From Heloderma charlesbogerti (Eukaryota; Chordata; Lepidosauria; Squamata; Helodermatidae), in assembly GCA_026122225.1 (NCBI GenBank), contig JANEZZ010001874.1, positions 62,001-126,000 of the forward strand: 64,000 nt of DNA, in the 5' to 3' direction. The position numbers were made by a program, and so were the translations under genes. Below the pieces are notes generated by a model that did no database searches, was not told the origin of the DNA, and saw only the letters and a list, made by a program, of their open reading frames with translations. This document shows, one piece after another, positions 11,165 through 21,404 of the stretch (positions within the stretch are counted from its first letter, which is position 1; every line of letters begins with the position of its first letter).

Positions 11165-11402
11165 GCATCAGCATCTTCTCCAGGCCAGGGTATCCTGTCT
11201 TCTCATTATGTGGCCAAAATGCTTCAGTTTTGCCTTTAATATCATTCCCTCAAGTGAGCAGTTTGGCTTTATTTCCTGGAGTATGGACTGGTTTGATCTT
11301 CTTGCAGTCCAAGGGACTCTCAGAATTTTCCTCCAGCACCACAGTTTAAAAGCATCTATCTTCCTTTGCTTAGCCGTCCTTATGGTCCAGCCCTCACAGC
11401 CA
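11165..11402 (-). pseudogene. RTE ORF2 C-terminal remnant
   Basis: Minus-strand translation shows YGCEGWTIRTAKQRKIDAF, then LWCWRKILRVPWTARRSN and LEGMILKAKLKHFGHIMRR, the thumb/C-terminal block shared with BovB. The frame is lost before the KRRRGRQR-like block. It is separated from its YADD part by the inserted FB-hAT. Confidence 0.75.
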
Positions 11403-11410
11403 TAGGTTAC

Positions 11411-12162
11411 TAGGGATGGGGGAGAATTTCTCCCCAAAACTTCGGGGGGCCGAGTGCCAACGTATTCGGCCCCCCGAAGTAGTTTCGGGGAGAAATTCTC
11501 CGCCCCCCGCCCCCCCCCGGGATAGGACTTACCTTTCACGAATGTCCCTCCCGGCAGCGGGTCCCGGCGGCGGTTCGGCAGGTCTTCGTCAGGGGCAGGG
11601 GTGGCAGCCGGTCTTTCGACCGGCTGCCACCGCCACCATTCCAAGAAAAGTAAAAAAAAAAAAAACACCCCCGTGATAGGCTACGTGACGATTAACGTAG
11701 CCTATCACGGCTATATTTGCAAAGTTAAAAAAAAAAAAAAAGCGCGTATGGCTAATGGCAGCCCCCATAGGGAGCTGCCCTTCGCGTTCCTTATTTGGTC
11801 GCTGTAGTCTACGTAAAGATCATGTAGACTACAGCAACCAAATAAGGAATGTGAATGGCGGCTCCCTATGGGGGCCGCCATTTGCGTACGCGCTTTTTTT
11901 TTTTAAAGTCACCCGTGATAGGCTACGTGACGATTAACGTAGCCTATCATGGCTGACTTTGCAGATCTAGCCGTGATAGGCTACTTAAATCATCACATAG
12001 CCTATCACGGGGGCGTTTTTTTTTTAAACTTTTTATTTCGCGGCTGGGCGAGGCAAGGCGCCTCCTCCACGGCCTGAATTTCAGCCGGGCGAGGCGGGAA
12101 GCCTCTCCCCCCCACCGCAAAGCAAGCTGCGAGACCAGGTAAGTGACTTTTGTGCACCCCTA
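11411..12162. mobile_element. FB-hAT with collapsed central hairpin
   Basis: Left A arm, right B arm ending TGCACCCCTA; perfect TSD TAGGTTAC (11403-11410 and 12163-12170) inside the RTE copy. The central hairpin is reduced to GTAGTCTACGTAAAGATC joined directly to ATGTAGACTACAGC (about 11806-11835). The whole GCGAAAATAAGGGCAACGC apex seen in full copies is missing. The remaining hairpins and both arms are intact. Confidence 0.92.
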
Positions 12163-12264
12163 TAGGTTACTACGGGGAATACCATTGCTTTAACTATGCA
12201 GACTTTGTTGTCAGTGTGATGTCTCTGCTCTTAACTATTTTATCAAGATTTGTCATTGCTCTCC

Positions 12265-12541
12265 TCAAAAGAAGTAAACATCTTCCTGGCTGCAGTCAGG
12301 GTCTGCAGTAATCTTTGCGCCTAGAAAGACAAAGTCTGTCACTGCCTCCACGTTTTCTCCCTCTATTTGCCAGTTATCAATCAAGCTGGTTGCCATAATC
12401 TTCGTTTTTTTGAGGTTTAACTGCCACCCAGCTTTTGCACTTTCTTCTTTCACCTTCGTCATGAGGTTCCTCAGCTCCTCCTCGCTTTCAGCCATCAAAG
12501 TGGTATCATCTGCATATCGGAGGTTGTTAATGTTCAACTGC
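12265..12541 (-). pseudogene. RTE ORF2 RT palm fragment with YADD
   Basis: The 90-residue minus frame contains LRYADDTTLMAESEEEL, the catalytic YADD box with its downstream helix, then LNLKKTKIMATSL and VTDFVFLGAKITADPDC. These are RT motifs C to E of RTE elements. The upstream part (motifs A and B) is missing through 5' truncation. Confidence 0.78.
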
Positions 12542-12558
12542 TAGTAAAGAAATTGGTT

Positions 12559-12561
<3 letters not shown>

Positions 12562-12591
<30 letters not shown>
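12562..12591. repeat. (CA)n microsatellite
   Basis: About 14 uninterrupted CA dinucleotides, immediately beyond the truncated 5' end of the RTE copy. Confidence 0.9.
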
Positions 12592-12592
<1 letters not shown>

Positions 12593-12839
12593 TTCAATGC
12601 ATGGGAAATGCTCCTACTTTAAGTGATATTGCTGGCAAACTCTGGAAATATCTGGGTTTTATACTTTGATTTTTGTGTGTGTTTGGTTACACTGAACCTA
12701 TTTCAGAGGCTTTTCTGGGATTGCTGGATGTCCAAAATTGATCTAACAAGTAACACATTTCTGGAAAGAACCTAGGCAGTCCCACGTATGCTTGGAAGGC
12801 TTTGCAACCAATGCGATGTGCAAATATTCATTGTTACAG

Positions 12840-13060
12840 TGTGGATGGTGTCATTATATGGTTTAGTCACTAGATAGTCCTAGGCCAGAAGCTCTTAGGG
12901 CTCCTGACTCCATCTGCATGGAGTCAGGAGATTCCCCTTATTGTTCTGTTCATGTTTAAGACATACAAATAGCTGTTTGTCTGGCTTCCTGACTGGAGTG
13001 TCCTCTAAGCCTTCTATAACTATTACCATGTACCAGGGCAGGGAATCTACTGTGTCTATC
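12840..13060. repeat. Unclassified interspersed repeat, copy 1
   Basis: Shares order and wording with 48823-49030: TCAGGAGATTCC, then CTTCCTGA, then GTGTCCTCTAAGCCTTC. The copies are clearly diverged. Class unknown. Confidence 0.4.
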
Positions 13061-13125
13061 ACCTCAGAAACCAGACCCACCTGCACTGACTCTCTTTACT
13101 CTACTTACCAGTGGCCAATGGAAGG

Positions 13126-13700
13126 CAGGGGTGCTGGAGAAATCCACTGTGGACTCCAATGAGGCTGGATTCCCAAGAATCCAACCTGCAGAGTCCACAG
13201 AGGACTGTCCCCCTTCACCTGTGCATCCTTCAGATTTTGCATGGGGCATCTTTCCAGCTTTCAGAAAGGCAAGATACATTAATTGCAGCTGCCATTAACC
13301 TATTGTGGGAAAATTACAGCCGTAATTTATGTGGGAAAATTACAGCCGTAGTTTATGTCATTTGCAGCTGTAAAGTACCTACTTCTGTGTAAACTGTGGC
13401 TGTAAAGTGCTTACTTCTACATAAATTGCAACCATAAGTGCTTTACAGCTGCAATTTACATAGAAGAAAGTGCTTTACAGCTGCAAATTATAATACGCAA
13501 ACTACAGCTGTAATTTTCCCACAATAGACTAATGGCAGCTGCCATTAGCGTATCTTGCCTTTTTTAAAGCCAGAAAGAAGATGTCTCATGAAATCAGGTG
13601 AATGCACCAAGCCTCCAGGAAAATGTGCTAAGTTCCAAGCAGCCCAGATTTCCCCGTGGTGGACCCCTGGACCAGATGTTGGGGGGGTTGCTCATCCCTG
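13126..13700. mobile_element. Older hAT foldback element
   Basis: Starts CAGGGGTGCTGGAGAAATCC and ends TCATCCCTG. Octamers ATGGAAGG (13118-13125) and ATGGAAGT (13701-13708) match 7 of 8. The core (13277-13560) is a large foldback: AAGATACATTAATTGCAGC pairs with the block ending GCCATTAGCGTATCTTGCC, and TTACAGCTGCAATTTACA blocks recur inside. The subterminal ACTCCAATGAGGCTGGATTC is shared with the FB-hAT at 49509, linking old and young members. Confidence 0.75.
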
Positions 13701-13870
13701 ATGGAAGTGTTCAGTTGGTTGCATAAAGACCACAGACACTATGGAAGGGACAGTGAACGCATGGCCACCACCTCCCAGCCCAGCCCCGCTGCCCACTGCC
13801 ATCATGCTGCCAAAATTCAGCAGTGGTGGCAGCAAAAAAGAGTGGTTTGCTGCTGGATCTTGGTGGCAGT

Positions 13871-14169
13871 TAGGGATGGATGAACCATCCCACACCCACC
13901 CCATGTGCCACTCACCAGCCTGCTGCCACCTACCCGCCCCTGTTCAGCTCCCTGGACAAGCCGCCAGGCTTTCTGTGGGCTCCTGGCAAGCGGCAAGTGG
14001 CAGCCTGACTGCTCAGTGAGCTGCCCTTTTGCATGAAAATGGCAGCACGTTGTTTTATGTTAAAGGCTTTTTATGCAAATGGCAGCCATAAAGCACTCAT
14101 TTACACAAGATTACAGATGTGAATGGACCAGGCGGCTCATCCAGGGAGCTGAACAGGGGTGGGAAAGTA
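13871..14169. mobile_element. Possible degraded hAT foldback
   Basis: Starts TAGGGATGGATGAACC. GTGGCAGT occurs on both sides (13863-13870 and 14170-14177). An inverted pair, CCCCTGTTCAGCTCCCTGGA at about 13938 and TCCAGGGAGCTGAACAGGGG at about 14138, forms a foldback. The right end does not carry a normal CATCCCTA terminus, so this call is tentative. Confidence 0.4.
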
Positions 14170-14207
14170 GTGGCAGTCCATGGACTGGAGCCTGGGAGAT
14201 GGAGTGG

Positions 14208-15178
14208 TAGGGGTGGATGAAAGTCACTTACCTTTTTTCGCAGCTTGTTCGCGGTGGGGGGGAGCGCTTCGCTGCTCCCCCCGCGAAGTTCAGGCCAGGG
14301 GGGGGAGGCTTCCCTTCTCGCCCGGCCGAAATTCAGGCCGGGGGGGAGGCTTCCCTTCTCGCCCGGCCGAAATTCAGGCCGGGGAGGAGGCTTCCCGCCT
14401 TGCCCGGCCGCGAACACGAAAGTAAACAAAAATCAAAAAACACGTCCCCTGATAGGCTACGTGACGATTCACGTAGCCTATCATGGCTAGATCTGGAAAG
14501 TCAGCCGTGATAGGCTACATGAATCGTCACGTAGCCTATCACGGGTGACTTAAAAAAAAAAAAAAAAGCGCGTACGCGAATGGCGGCCCCCATAGGGAGC
14601 CGCCATTCGCGTTCCTTATTTAGTGGCTGTAGTCTACGTAAATGTTTATGTAGACTACGGCGAAAATAAGGGCAACGCAAATAGCGTTGCCCTTATTTTC
14701 GCCGTAGTCTACGTAAACATTTACGTAGACTACAGCCACCAAATAAGGAACGGGAATGGCGGCTCCCTATGGGGGCCACCATTATCCGTACACACTTTTT
14801 TTTTTTTTTTAAAGTCACCCGTGATAGGCTACGTGACGATTCACGTAGCCTATCATGGCTGACTTGGCAAATCTAGCCGTGATAGGCTACGTGAATCGTC
14901 ACGTAGCCTATCAGGGGACGTGTGTTTTTCTTTTTCTTTCATTGCAATGGCGGGGGCGGCAGCCGGTCGAAAGACTGGCTGCCGCTCCCGCCCCGCTCGA
15001 ACACCGGACGAACCGCCAACCGGACCCGCCGCCGGGAGGGACATTCAGGGAAGGTAAGTCCCGTCCCGGGGGGGTGCGGGGGGGTGCGGAGGATTTCTCC
15101 CCGAAACTTGTTCGGGGGGCTGAACACGTTGGCGCTCGGCCCCCCGAAGTTTCGGGGAGAAATTCTCTGCCATCCCTA
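14208..15178. mobile_element. FB-hAT, reference full-size copy
   Basis: This copy shows the standard layout. The TSD TGGAGTGG is perfect (14200-14207, 15179-15186). B arm 14208-14425, with a minus-strand CTTACCT donor complement at about 14228 and tandem GC units at 14270-14410. Hairpin pair at 14450-14484 and 14503-14542 (GATAGGCTACGTGACGATT type), then an ATGGCGGCCCCCATAGGG hairpin at about 14579-14607. A compound central hairpin spans 14627-14735, apex GCAACGCAAATAGCGTTGC. The same hairpins return in reverse order to 14914. A arm 14940-15178, with donor AAGGTAAGT at 15051-15059 and a GAAACTTGTTCGGGGGGC hairpin before the end. Confidence 0.95.
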
Positions 15179-15186
15179 TGGAGTGG

Positions 15187-16188
15187 GAAGGTCTCTTGGA
15201 CTCCACCCCCCTCTCAGCATCCCACAGCCTCCCTAGTGGCAATTTACTCCATAGGAGTGGAAAAGGAGAAATTTAGTTTGAAATCAATCCAGTGCCATGG
15301 CAGTGACCGGAAAGCGGCCCAGTTGGGGCAGGAGGTCAAAAGTGGCCACCAGACTTCTGAAGTAGCCCTTCTCTATTGAGGCTTCAGATATGTCCAATGA
15401 GCCTTGAGGAGTTGGGCATCACGGCAGATGTAGTTTCAAGCTTTCAAGATGCACCAGACGTGTGTGAGGAAAATCTGAGGCCTCCATTACACCTACAGTT
15501 GTGATACTGCACATCAGACCTTCCAGCTACTTCTCTGCCTTTGGCGTAGCATATACTGAAGGACTTAGTAGCAATGTGCTCCACAGATCATAATCAGTAA
15601 CTAGATTAATTTTGATGATGGGGGAGGGGAGTGGAATACGTGAAACCATTCTGTGTTGTTTTACAGATTATCTGCCTTCATGAAAATTCTCATTTCATGT
15701 CCCAGGCTAGGGAAGGGGAGACTTCAGGACTGTGGGATCTAGTCTGTGTGCTTTCTCCAGAACCCTGACATGACATCCACCAACCACAGCCAGGTGAAAA
15801 AGACAGACACTTAATATTACAGAACTGTGAGCTCAGGGATGTATTTGAAGTACTAGAACTGAACAGAATGCAATTATTTCCACACAAAAATCTACATCTG
15901 GTGTTTGTGTCCCCCCCCGCCCCTTGGTGAACTTTTTTATTGGGGCAGAGGACAGTTGTTTTGTTGTTGCCCTTGTTAAATAATTGGGAGAAATAATATG
16001 GGATGATCTATTTCAAACCGCAAAGAGATCTATCAGTAGAGCCCAATCTACCTGCTGCCCACCCCTGTTCTAGGCACTGTTCTAGAAACTGAAACTATTT
16101 GGAATTCAACAAACTTTCCAGTTTTGCCACTAAAAGATTTAACACAGACATTTTGAATTCAAAATTCAGATTTGTTTTGTTGAATGTG
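15187..16188. other. Unassigned DNA
   Basis: No gene or recognised repeat in this kilobase. Confidence 0.35.
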
Positions 16189-16190
16189 AT

Positions 16191-16300
16191 TTCTTCTTCT
16201 TCTTCTTCTTCTTCTTCTTCTTCTTCTTCTTCTTCTTCTTCTTCTTCTTCTTCTTCTTCTCCTCCTCCTCCTCCTCCTCCTCCTCCTCCTCCTCCTCCTC
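16191..16300. repeat. (TTC)n(TCC)n compound microsatellite
   Basis: About 23 TTC units followed by about 13 TCC units. It produces spurious poly-Ser/Pro and Glu/Lys reading frames that should not be annotated as genes. Confidence 0.95.
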
Positions 16301-16944
16301 TCCTTCCCCCGCTCGAAAACCAGGGTTGGACGCTTCAAGATGCTTTAGTATAACCAAGAGATGTACTGGCATCTCTTGGTTGCTTCGATTTCGGTAAGTC
16401 TTCAAGTGTGAAATCTCATAAGCTGTCCACTGTCAAACATGGTTAAAAACAAATTATCACTGCATGTTATCTATTGAATGTTGTCAGATGCCAATTACCA
16501 TGATATGCCAGCTATCAAGTACTGCCAAATATTAAATACCATTGCATGCCAACCATCAAATCCCCAAAATATGTCATACCAAATGTTTTTCAAATAGTTT
16601 TCTGGGGGACTTCGGGTTCTTTAAAAGTGTATCAGGGGTTCTTCAGTGAAAGGAGAAATAACAGCAGAAAAGCTTGCCTGCCACTACTGTTCTTCTACTG
16701 CAATATGCAGCCATGGAAGGATGTTGTGTTGGACATGTTCTAGGGCACATTCTTTGTTTCTAATGGCCACAGTGAGACCAACAGTACCCTGCAACACAGA
16801 GGGATCTATGGCTCCATGGCAGACAAATGAAGCACAGGCTCCATGTTCAAAATGTTTCCCAAAGTCTTAAAGTTTGAAATACTATCAAGCAGATATCAAA
16901 TATGGAGATAATATCTGGCAATTTTACAAACAAGCATAGAGCAC
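16301..16944. other. Unassigned DNA
   Basis: Contains one short perfect hairpin at 16353-16381 (AACCAAGAGATG and its complement). No other signal. Confidence 0.35.
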
Positions 16945-17668
16945 GGGATGTACGAAAGTTCTGCTACGGATCTCGGGGAGGCCGAATGCCAGCACATTCG
17001 GCCCCCCGAAATCGGTGGCGGAACAGCCCGCCACCCCCCCGCCACCCTCCCGGGACAGGACTTACCTGGGGCGGATTTTCCTGGTGGTGGCGGCGGCAGC
17101 AGCAGCTGCGGCAGTGGTTTGGCAGCAGCGGCGGCTGCGGCAGCCGGTCTTCTGACCCGCTGCCGCCATTTCCAGGTTTTTAAAAAAACAAAAACAAAGA
17201 AATGTGACAGGCTACGTAAAGATTTACGTAGTCTATCATGGCTAAATTTTTTTAAAAACACCATGATAGGCTACGTAAATCTTTACGTAGCCTATCACGG
17301 CTGATTTTTTAAAAAAACCACGCGTGTACACAAATGGCGGCGCCCATGGGTGCTACGTAAACATTTACGTAAAATGGCTACGTAAACATTTACGTAGCCT
17401 ATCACGGCTGACTGCAGGGACGCAAACGGCGGCGGCTACGGCCACCGGCATTTGCGTCCCTGCTAGCCAGTGGCCGGATGTCCGGCCGCTGGCGGAGCCG
17501 GCCGGCGGCTCTGCAGAATTGCTGCGGAGCACAGCTGGCCGGCCAGGATCCCGGGGGGGGAGGAATGGAGCGCCTCCCCCGGCAAGGATTCCGGGGGGAG
17601 GGGTGGAACGCCTCCCCCCACACCATCAGCATAATCCCCGAATGGTAAGTGACTTCCATACATCCCTA
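16945..17668. mobile_element. FB-hAT with hybrid left arm
   Basis: Right B arm ending ACATCCCTA, followed by AGAGCACC (17669-17676). The left flank has AGAGCAC (16938-16944) directly abutting GGGATG, so the first bases of the terminus were lost. The left arm starts like a B arm (GATGTACGAAAGTT) and switches after about 16 bases to A-arm sequence (CTGCTACGGATCTCGG). Core hairpins at 17208-17312 and 17350-17405 are shortened. Donor AGGTAAGTCC complement at about 17062. Confidence 0.78.
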
Positions 17669-18226
17669 AGAGCACCTCAGGAATATTTGCCATAGGATTT
17701 GTGAGAGGCAGTTTTGGGAAGCCAATTAATTTCAGTTTCACATGGATAGTATTTTTATTTTTTTTTTGGTCATTGCAGATTAAGCCTCTTTGCTGCTAGT
17801 CTTGCTCTGTAATACATCCCTCCATTAGATGGTTGTGGAAGGGATCAGTGAACCCTATCACCATGGGCAAGACATGAGGAGCAGAGCCAAATGCACACAA
17901 GTACCAGCTGGCATAGGTTGCAGGTGTCCACTCCACCAAGCAAGAGGCAAGGCCAGGCAAGGGAATCATGTGCTAAATTTAGAGAGGTTCCTGCTGATAC
18001 TTGTCCAAACAGGCCAAAATTGCAACCCAGCCTAGAAGATGAAAGAACTGAGAAGAGCCAGAGGAATGAAGACAACCTGTCCTCCTGGCAGGCCCTTCAA
18101 CAGTGTGGAAAGGCTTCCTGTCTCTGACCAGAGCAGCTTTTTAAAGCACTGACATGCTTAGAAGAAGTTGTCACATTAGCTCATCAAAGCCACCCATCCA
18201 GAGTTCAGTCCTCTGCCTTCCCCACC
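17669..18226. other. Unassigned DNA
   Basis: No gene or repeat recognised. Confidence 0.35.
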
Positions 18227-19158
18227 TAGGGATGGCAGAGAATTTCTCCCCGAATCTTCGGGATGCTGAGTGCCGATTCATTCGGCCCCACGAAGTTGAT
18301 TGGGAAATTCTCTGCCGGCCCCCGCCCCCCCCGGAACGGGACTTACCTCCTGCGAATGTCCCCCTTGGCGGAGGTTTGGCGCAGGCGGGGGCGGCGGCTG
18401 GTCTCCCGACTGGCTGCCACCACCGCCATTGCAAAAAAAAAAAACTAAAGTAAAAAAACACACACACACACCCATGATAGGCTACGTGACAATTTATGTA
18501 GCCTATCACGGCTAGATTTCCAAAGTCAGCCATGATAGGCTACATAAATCGTCACGTAGCCTATCACGGGTGACTTTGAAAAAAAAAAAAGTGCGTACGC
18601 AAATGGCGGCGCCCATGGGGCGCCGCCATTTGCATTCCTTATTTAGGCACGGGTAGTCTACGTAAAGATTTACGTAGACTACGGCGAAAATAAGGGAACG
18701 CTATTTGCGTTGCCCTTATTTTCGCCATAGTCTACGTAAATCTTTACGTAGACTACCCGTGCCTAAAAAAGGAATGCAAATGGTGGCGCCCCATGGGCGC
18801 CGCCATTTGCGTACGCGCTTTTTTTTTCCTAAAGTCACCTGTGATAGGCTACGTGATGATTTACGTAGCTTATCACAGCTGACTTTGGAAATCTAGCCGT
18901 GATAGGCTACGTAAATCGTCACGTAGCCTATCATGGGGTCTTTTTTTTTACTTTTGTTTCGCGGCCAGGGAGACAGGGCGCTTCTCCCCGGCCTGAATTT
19001 CGGCCGGGCGAGGCGGGGCGCCCACCAGGCCTGAATTTCGGCTGGGCAAGGTGGGACGCCTCCCCCCGCTCGCTTGAACTTCGGGGGGAAAAGCGAAGCA
19101 CCTCCCCCCCACCATGAAGCCAAGCTGTGAAAAGGTAAGTGACTTTCGTACATCCCTA
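18227..19158. mobile_element. FB-hAT, full-size copy without matching TSD
   Basis: Left A arm (TAGGGATGGCAGAGAATTTC), right B arm ending CATCCCTA; complete palindromic core with the apex near 18697 (GGGAACGCTATTTGCGTTGCCC). Flanks TCCCCACC (18219-18226) and CCAGCAAC (19159-19166) do not match, suggesting recombination between copies or a flank deletion. A short (CA)n lies next to the first hairpin at about 18461-18470. Confidence 0.85.
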
Positions 19159-19254
19159 CCAGCAACCCCATAAAAATTCAAATGCAGATGTTAAAAGCAC
19201 AAATAGTAGACCTTGCATACATCCCTTATATCCAGAAGCAATGCCTGTTTCTGC

Positions 19255-20228
19255 TAGGGATGTACAAAGTCACTTACTGTTTTGCGGATCTGCTATGCGG
19301 TGTGGGGGGGAAGCGCTCCGTCCCTCCCCTCAGAATCCTCGACAGGGGGAGGCACTCTGTCCCTCCCCCTGGAGTCCTGCCTGGCCGGCTCCGCTCCACG
19401 TGGATTCCGTGGAGCCGCTGGCCGGCTCCGCCCACAGCCGGACATCCAGCTGCTGAGCAGCAGGGACGCAAATGGCGGCGGCCATAGATGCTGCTGTTTG
19501 CGTCCCTGTACTTAACTGTGATAAGCTACGTAAATATTTATGTAGCCGATCACAGCAAAGTAAAAAAAATAAACGCCTACGCAAATGGCGGCGGCTACGG
19601 CAGCCGCAATTTGTGTTCTCTATTTTTCACCGTTCTAGCCTATGTAAATATTTATTTATTTATTTATTTATGAGACCAGCCGCCACACTCGCCGCTGCTC
19701 CCGCCGACCTGCCGCCCCTGCTGCCGCCCCTGCCACCACTGCACCTGCCGCCGCACTCACTTCACCTGCCGCCACCGCCACCACATCTGCCGCCAGCACA
19801 CGTGCCACCTCCACTGCCGCACCTGCTGCCACCACATCTACCACATCTACGCCACCGCCGCACCTGCTGCCGCCACACCTGCCACCGCCGCACGTGCCGC
19901 TGCCGCACCCACCGCACGTTGCCGCCACCGCCGCTCCTGCTGCTGCTGCCCACACCCCCACCGCTGCCACCGCCACACCTGCTGCCGCTGTACCTGCCGC
20001 CACCACACCCGCCGCACCCGCCACACCCGCTGCCGCACCCGCCGCACCCACTGCCGCACCTGCCACCAACGCACCTGCCGCCGCCACTCCTCCACTGCCG
20101 CCGCCGCCGCCCCGCCGCCCCCACCGCCCCGCCCCCACCATCCAGTGGATGCTGCCATCCAGTGGAAAACAGAATTCCAGTGCATTCGGCCTCACTGGAA
20201 TCCGTGGCGGAATTCTCCGCCGTCCCTA
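19255..20228. mobile_element. FB-hAT carrying a GCC-rich minisatellite
   Basis: Left B arm (TAGGGATGTACAAAGTCAC), right A-type end GGCGGAATTCTCCGCCGTCCCTA shortened by one hairpin. The TSD GTTTCTGC is perfect (19247-19254, 20229-20236). The core keeps the TAAGCTACGTAAATATTT hairpin at about 19520 and the ATGGCGGCGGC hairpin at about 19585. A TTTA tract at 19649-19670 follows, and then the minisatellite at 19675-20130. Confidence 0.9.
19675..20130. repeat. Degenerate CCGCC(A/T)C-rich minisatellite inside an FB-hAT
   Basis: About 450 bp of purine-poor, trinucleotide-periodic sequence (variants of CCGCACCTGCCGCCACC). It creates long open frames in several phases, with Pro/His/Leu or Ala/Thr/Pro on one strand and Gly/Ala/Val on the other. 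The frames depend only on composition, so I call no protein. It occupies the place of the GC-rich exon-like block found in A arms, and probably grew from it. Confidence 0.85.
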
Positions 20229-20236
20229 GTTTCTGC

Positions 20237-20755
20237 TCATTTGTTGAGTTAACACAAATGCTCCTGAGTTAAAGTTGTATCGCCATCATCAGAATAGTTC
20301 GAAGACTATGCTGGCCACTTAAGAATTGCTGAGGACAAAAAAGCAAAAAACTAAAAAGGACACAGCTTTGAATATAATTTGCATATGCTAATGTGTATGT
20401 ATAGACACAAATGTATAACCAATTATTACATTTTCAGTAGAAACACAGTACATCTCACCATACGATGGAGGGCCGTGATGAGGTGATCTATGTGCCTGCC
20501 TGTTCAGTCTGGTGTGCGGTGTTAATTGCTGATGGGCAACCCTTCTTTTTGTTCTTTGTCTTTAAACTGGAATTTTAATATTCACATCGAGGATGTCTTC
20601 AAGTAAATAATGGTCCTCTGGCAGCCCTTCAAAGAGAGGACTATCTTGTGTGAAAGATGACACATGACCACCCTATCAAAGGATGTCTAACTCAACAGGA
20701 TTGCAAAATATATTGGGTTGGTTCCTGCCCAACTGGGCTTGGTGAGGGTTCCTCC
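20237..20755. other. Unassigned DNA
   Basis: No gene or repeat recognised. Confidence 0.35.
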
Positions 20756-21179
20756 TAGGGATGTCAGAGGAATCCATCCTAGGGGTGGAGTTCACTGAGT
20801 TTTCTGCAGGTTGGCCCCTGGGCTTTGATTCACTTCCCCACAAGCTGGTCCAACTTGGTCTGCATCAGGTCGGGCCAACTCACAGATGTTCCGTTGTTGT
20901 TGTTTTTTCTTGTCAACAGAAAGTTGCACAAATTGCAGTTGCAATTTGCATGATTCACACAAATTGCAGCCATAATTTGCTTAATGTATGCAAATCATAG
21001 CTTTAATTTGAATAAATTGTGGCCATAATTTGGGCAAATTGTGCAAATTGCAGCTGCAATTTGTGCAACTTTCTATTGACGAGGTCAGGGGGGAGACACA
21101 AAAAGTTCCCAGATTTGGGGGAAAATGGGGATCCATCCAGCCCATAAAGGGCCAGGTTTTCAAATGACAAATATCCTTA
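20756..21179. mobile_element. Older hAT foldback element
   Basis: Starts TAGGGATGTCAGAGGAATCC and ends ATATCCTTA. Octamers GTTCCTCC (20748-20755) and GTTCCCCC (21180-21187) match 7 of 8. The core palindrome pairs AAGTTGCACAAATTGCAG (about 20922) with CTGCAATTTGTGCAACTT (about 21053). AATTGCAGC-type motifs repeat inside. This is the same plan as the young FB-hATs with unrelated hairpin sequence. Confidence 0.7.
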
Positions 21180-21404
21180 GTTCCCCCTCCCACTAAATCT
21201 GCTGGGCACATTATCCTCAATTGGGACATGGAAGGTCAAACTCTAGCTGGTAGCCTGTGGATTTTTCAACAGGGGGGTATTGGCTCAGTAATTTTTTCTA
21301 CAGCATTATCTTGCTGGCAGGAATCTACTGAATGCAGTCATGAGCAGAAGCTTTCAGAGAAATGTTTTCTTGGAATTATTTTAACTTCTCTTGAAACTCA
21401 TAAG

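Larger units (their letters stand above)
10974..12541 (-). mobile_element. RTE-clade LINE 3' fragment, subfamily distinct from BovB copies, split by FB-hAT
   Basis: The 3' end is at the left (TTGTTGCTGTTGTTGTTTAT, 10972 on). Minus-strand coding pieces lie on both sides of the FB-hAT at 11411-12162: at about 11165-11410, LWCWRKILRVPWTARRSN and LKAKLKHFGHIMRRQDTL; at 12265-12537, NNLRYADDTTLMAESEEEL and FVFLGAKITADPDCS. The 3' UTR differs from BovB (GACTTCATGGACCAGCCCAC versus GACCCCATGGACCATAGCAC), so this is another, older RTE lineage. 5'-truncated near 12541. Confidence 0.8.

Noticed and set aside
14217..14510. Open frames with repeated RPAEIQAGG-like peptides (also near 4681-4893, 31867-32130, 50501-50758)
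   Set aside because: They are read-through of the tandem GC-rich units of B arms, occur in several phases and both strands, and include element termini. The peptide periodicity follows the DNA repeat.
16099..16405. Poly-Ser/Pro and poly-Glu/Lys proteins
   Set aside because: Translation of the (TTC)n(TCC)n microsatellite.
19668..20195. Long Ala/Gly/Val-rich and Pro/His-rich frames
   Set aside because: Purely compositional: the GCC-rich minisatellite has few stop codons in any phase.
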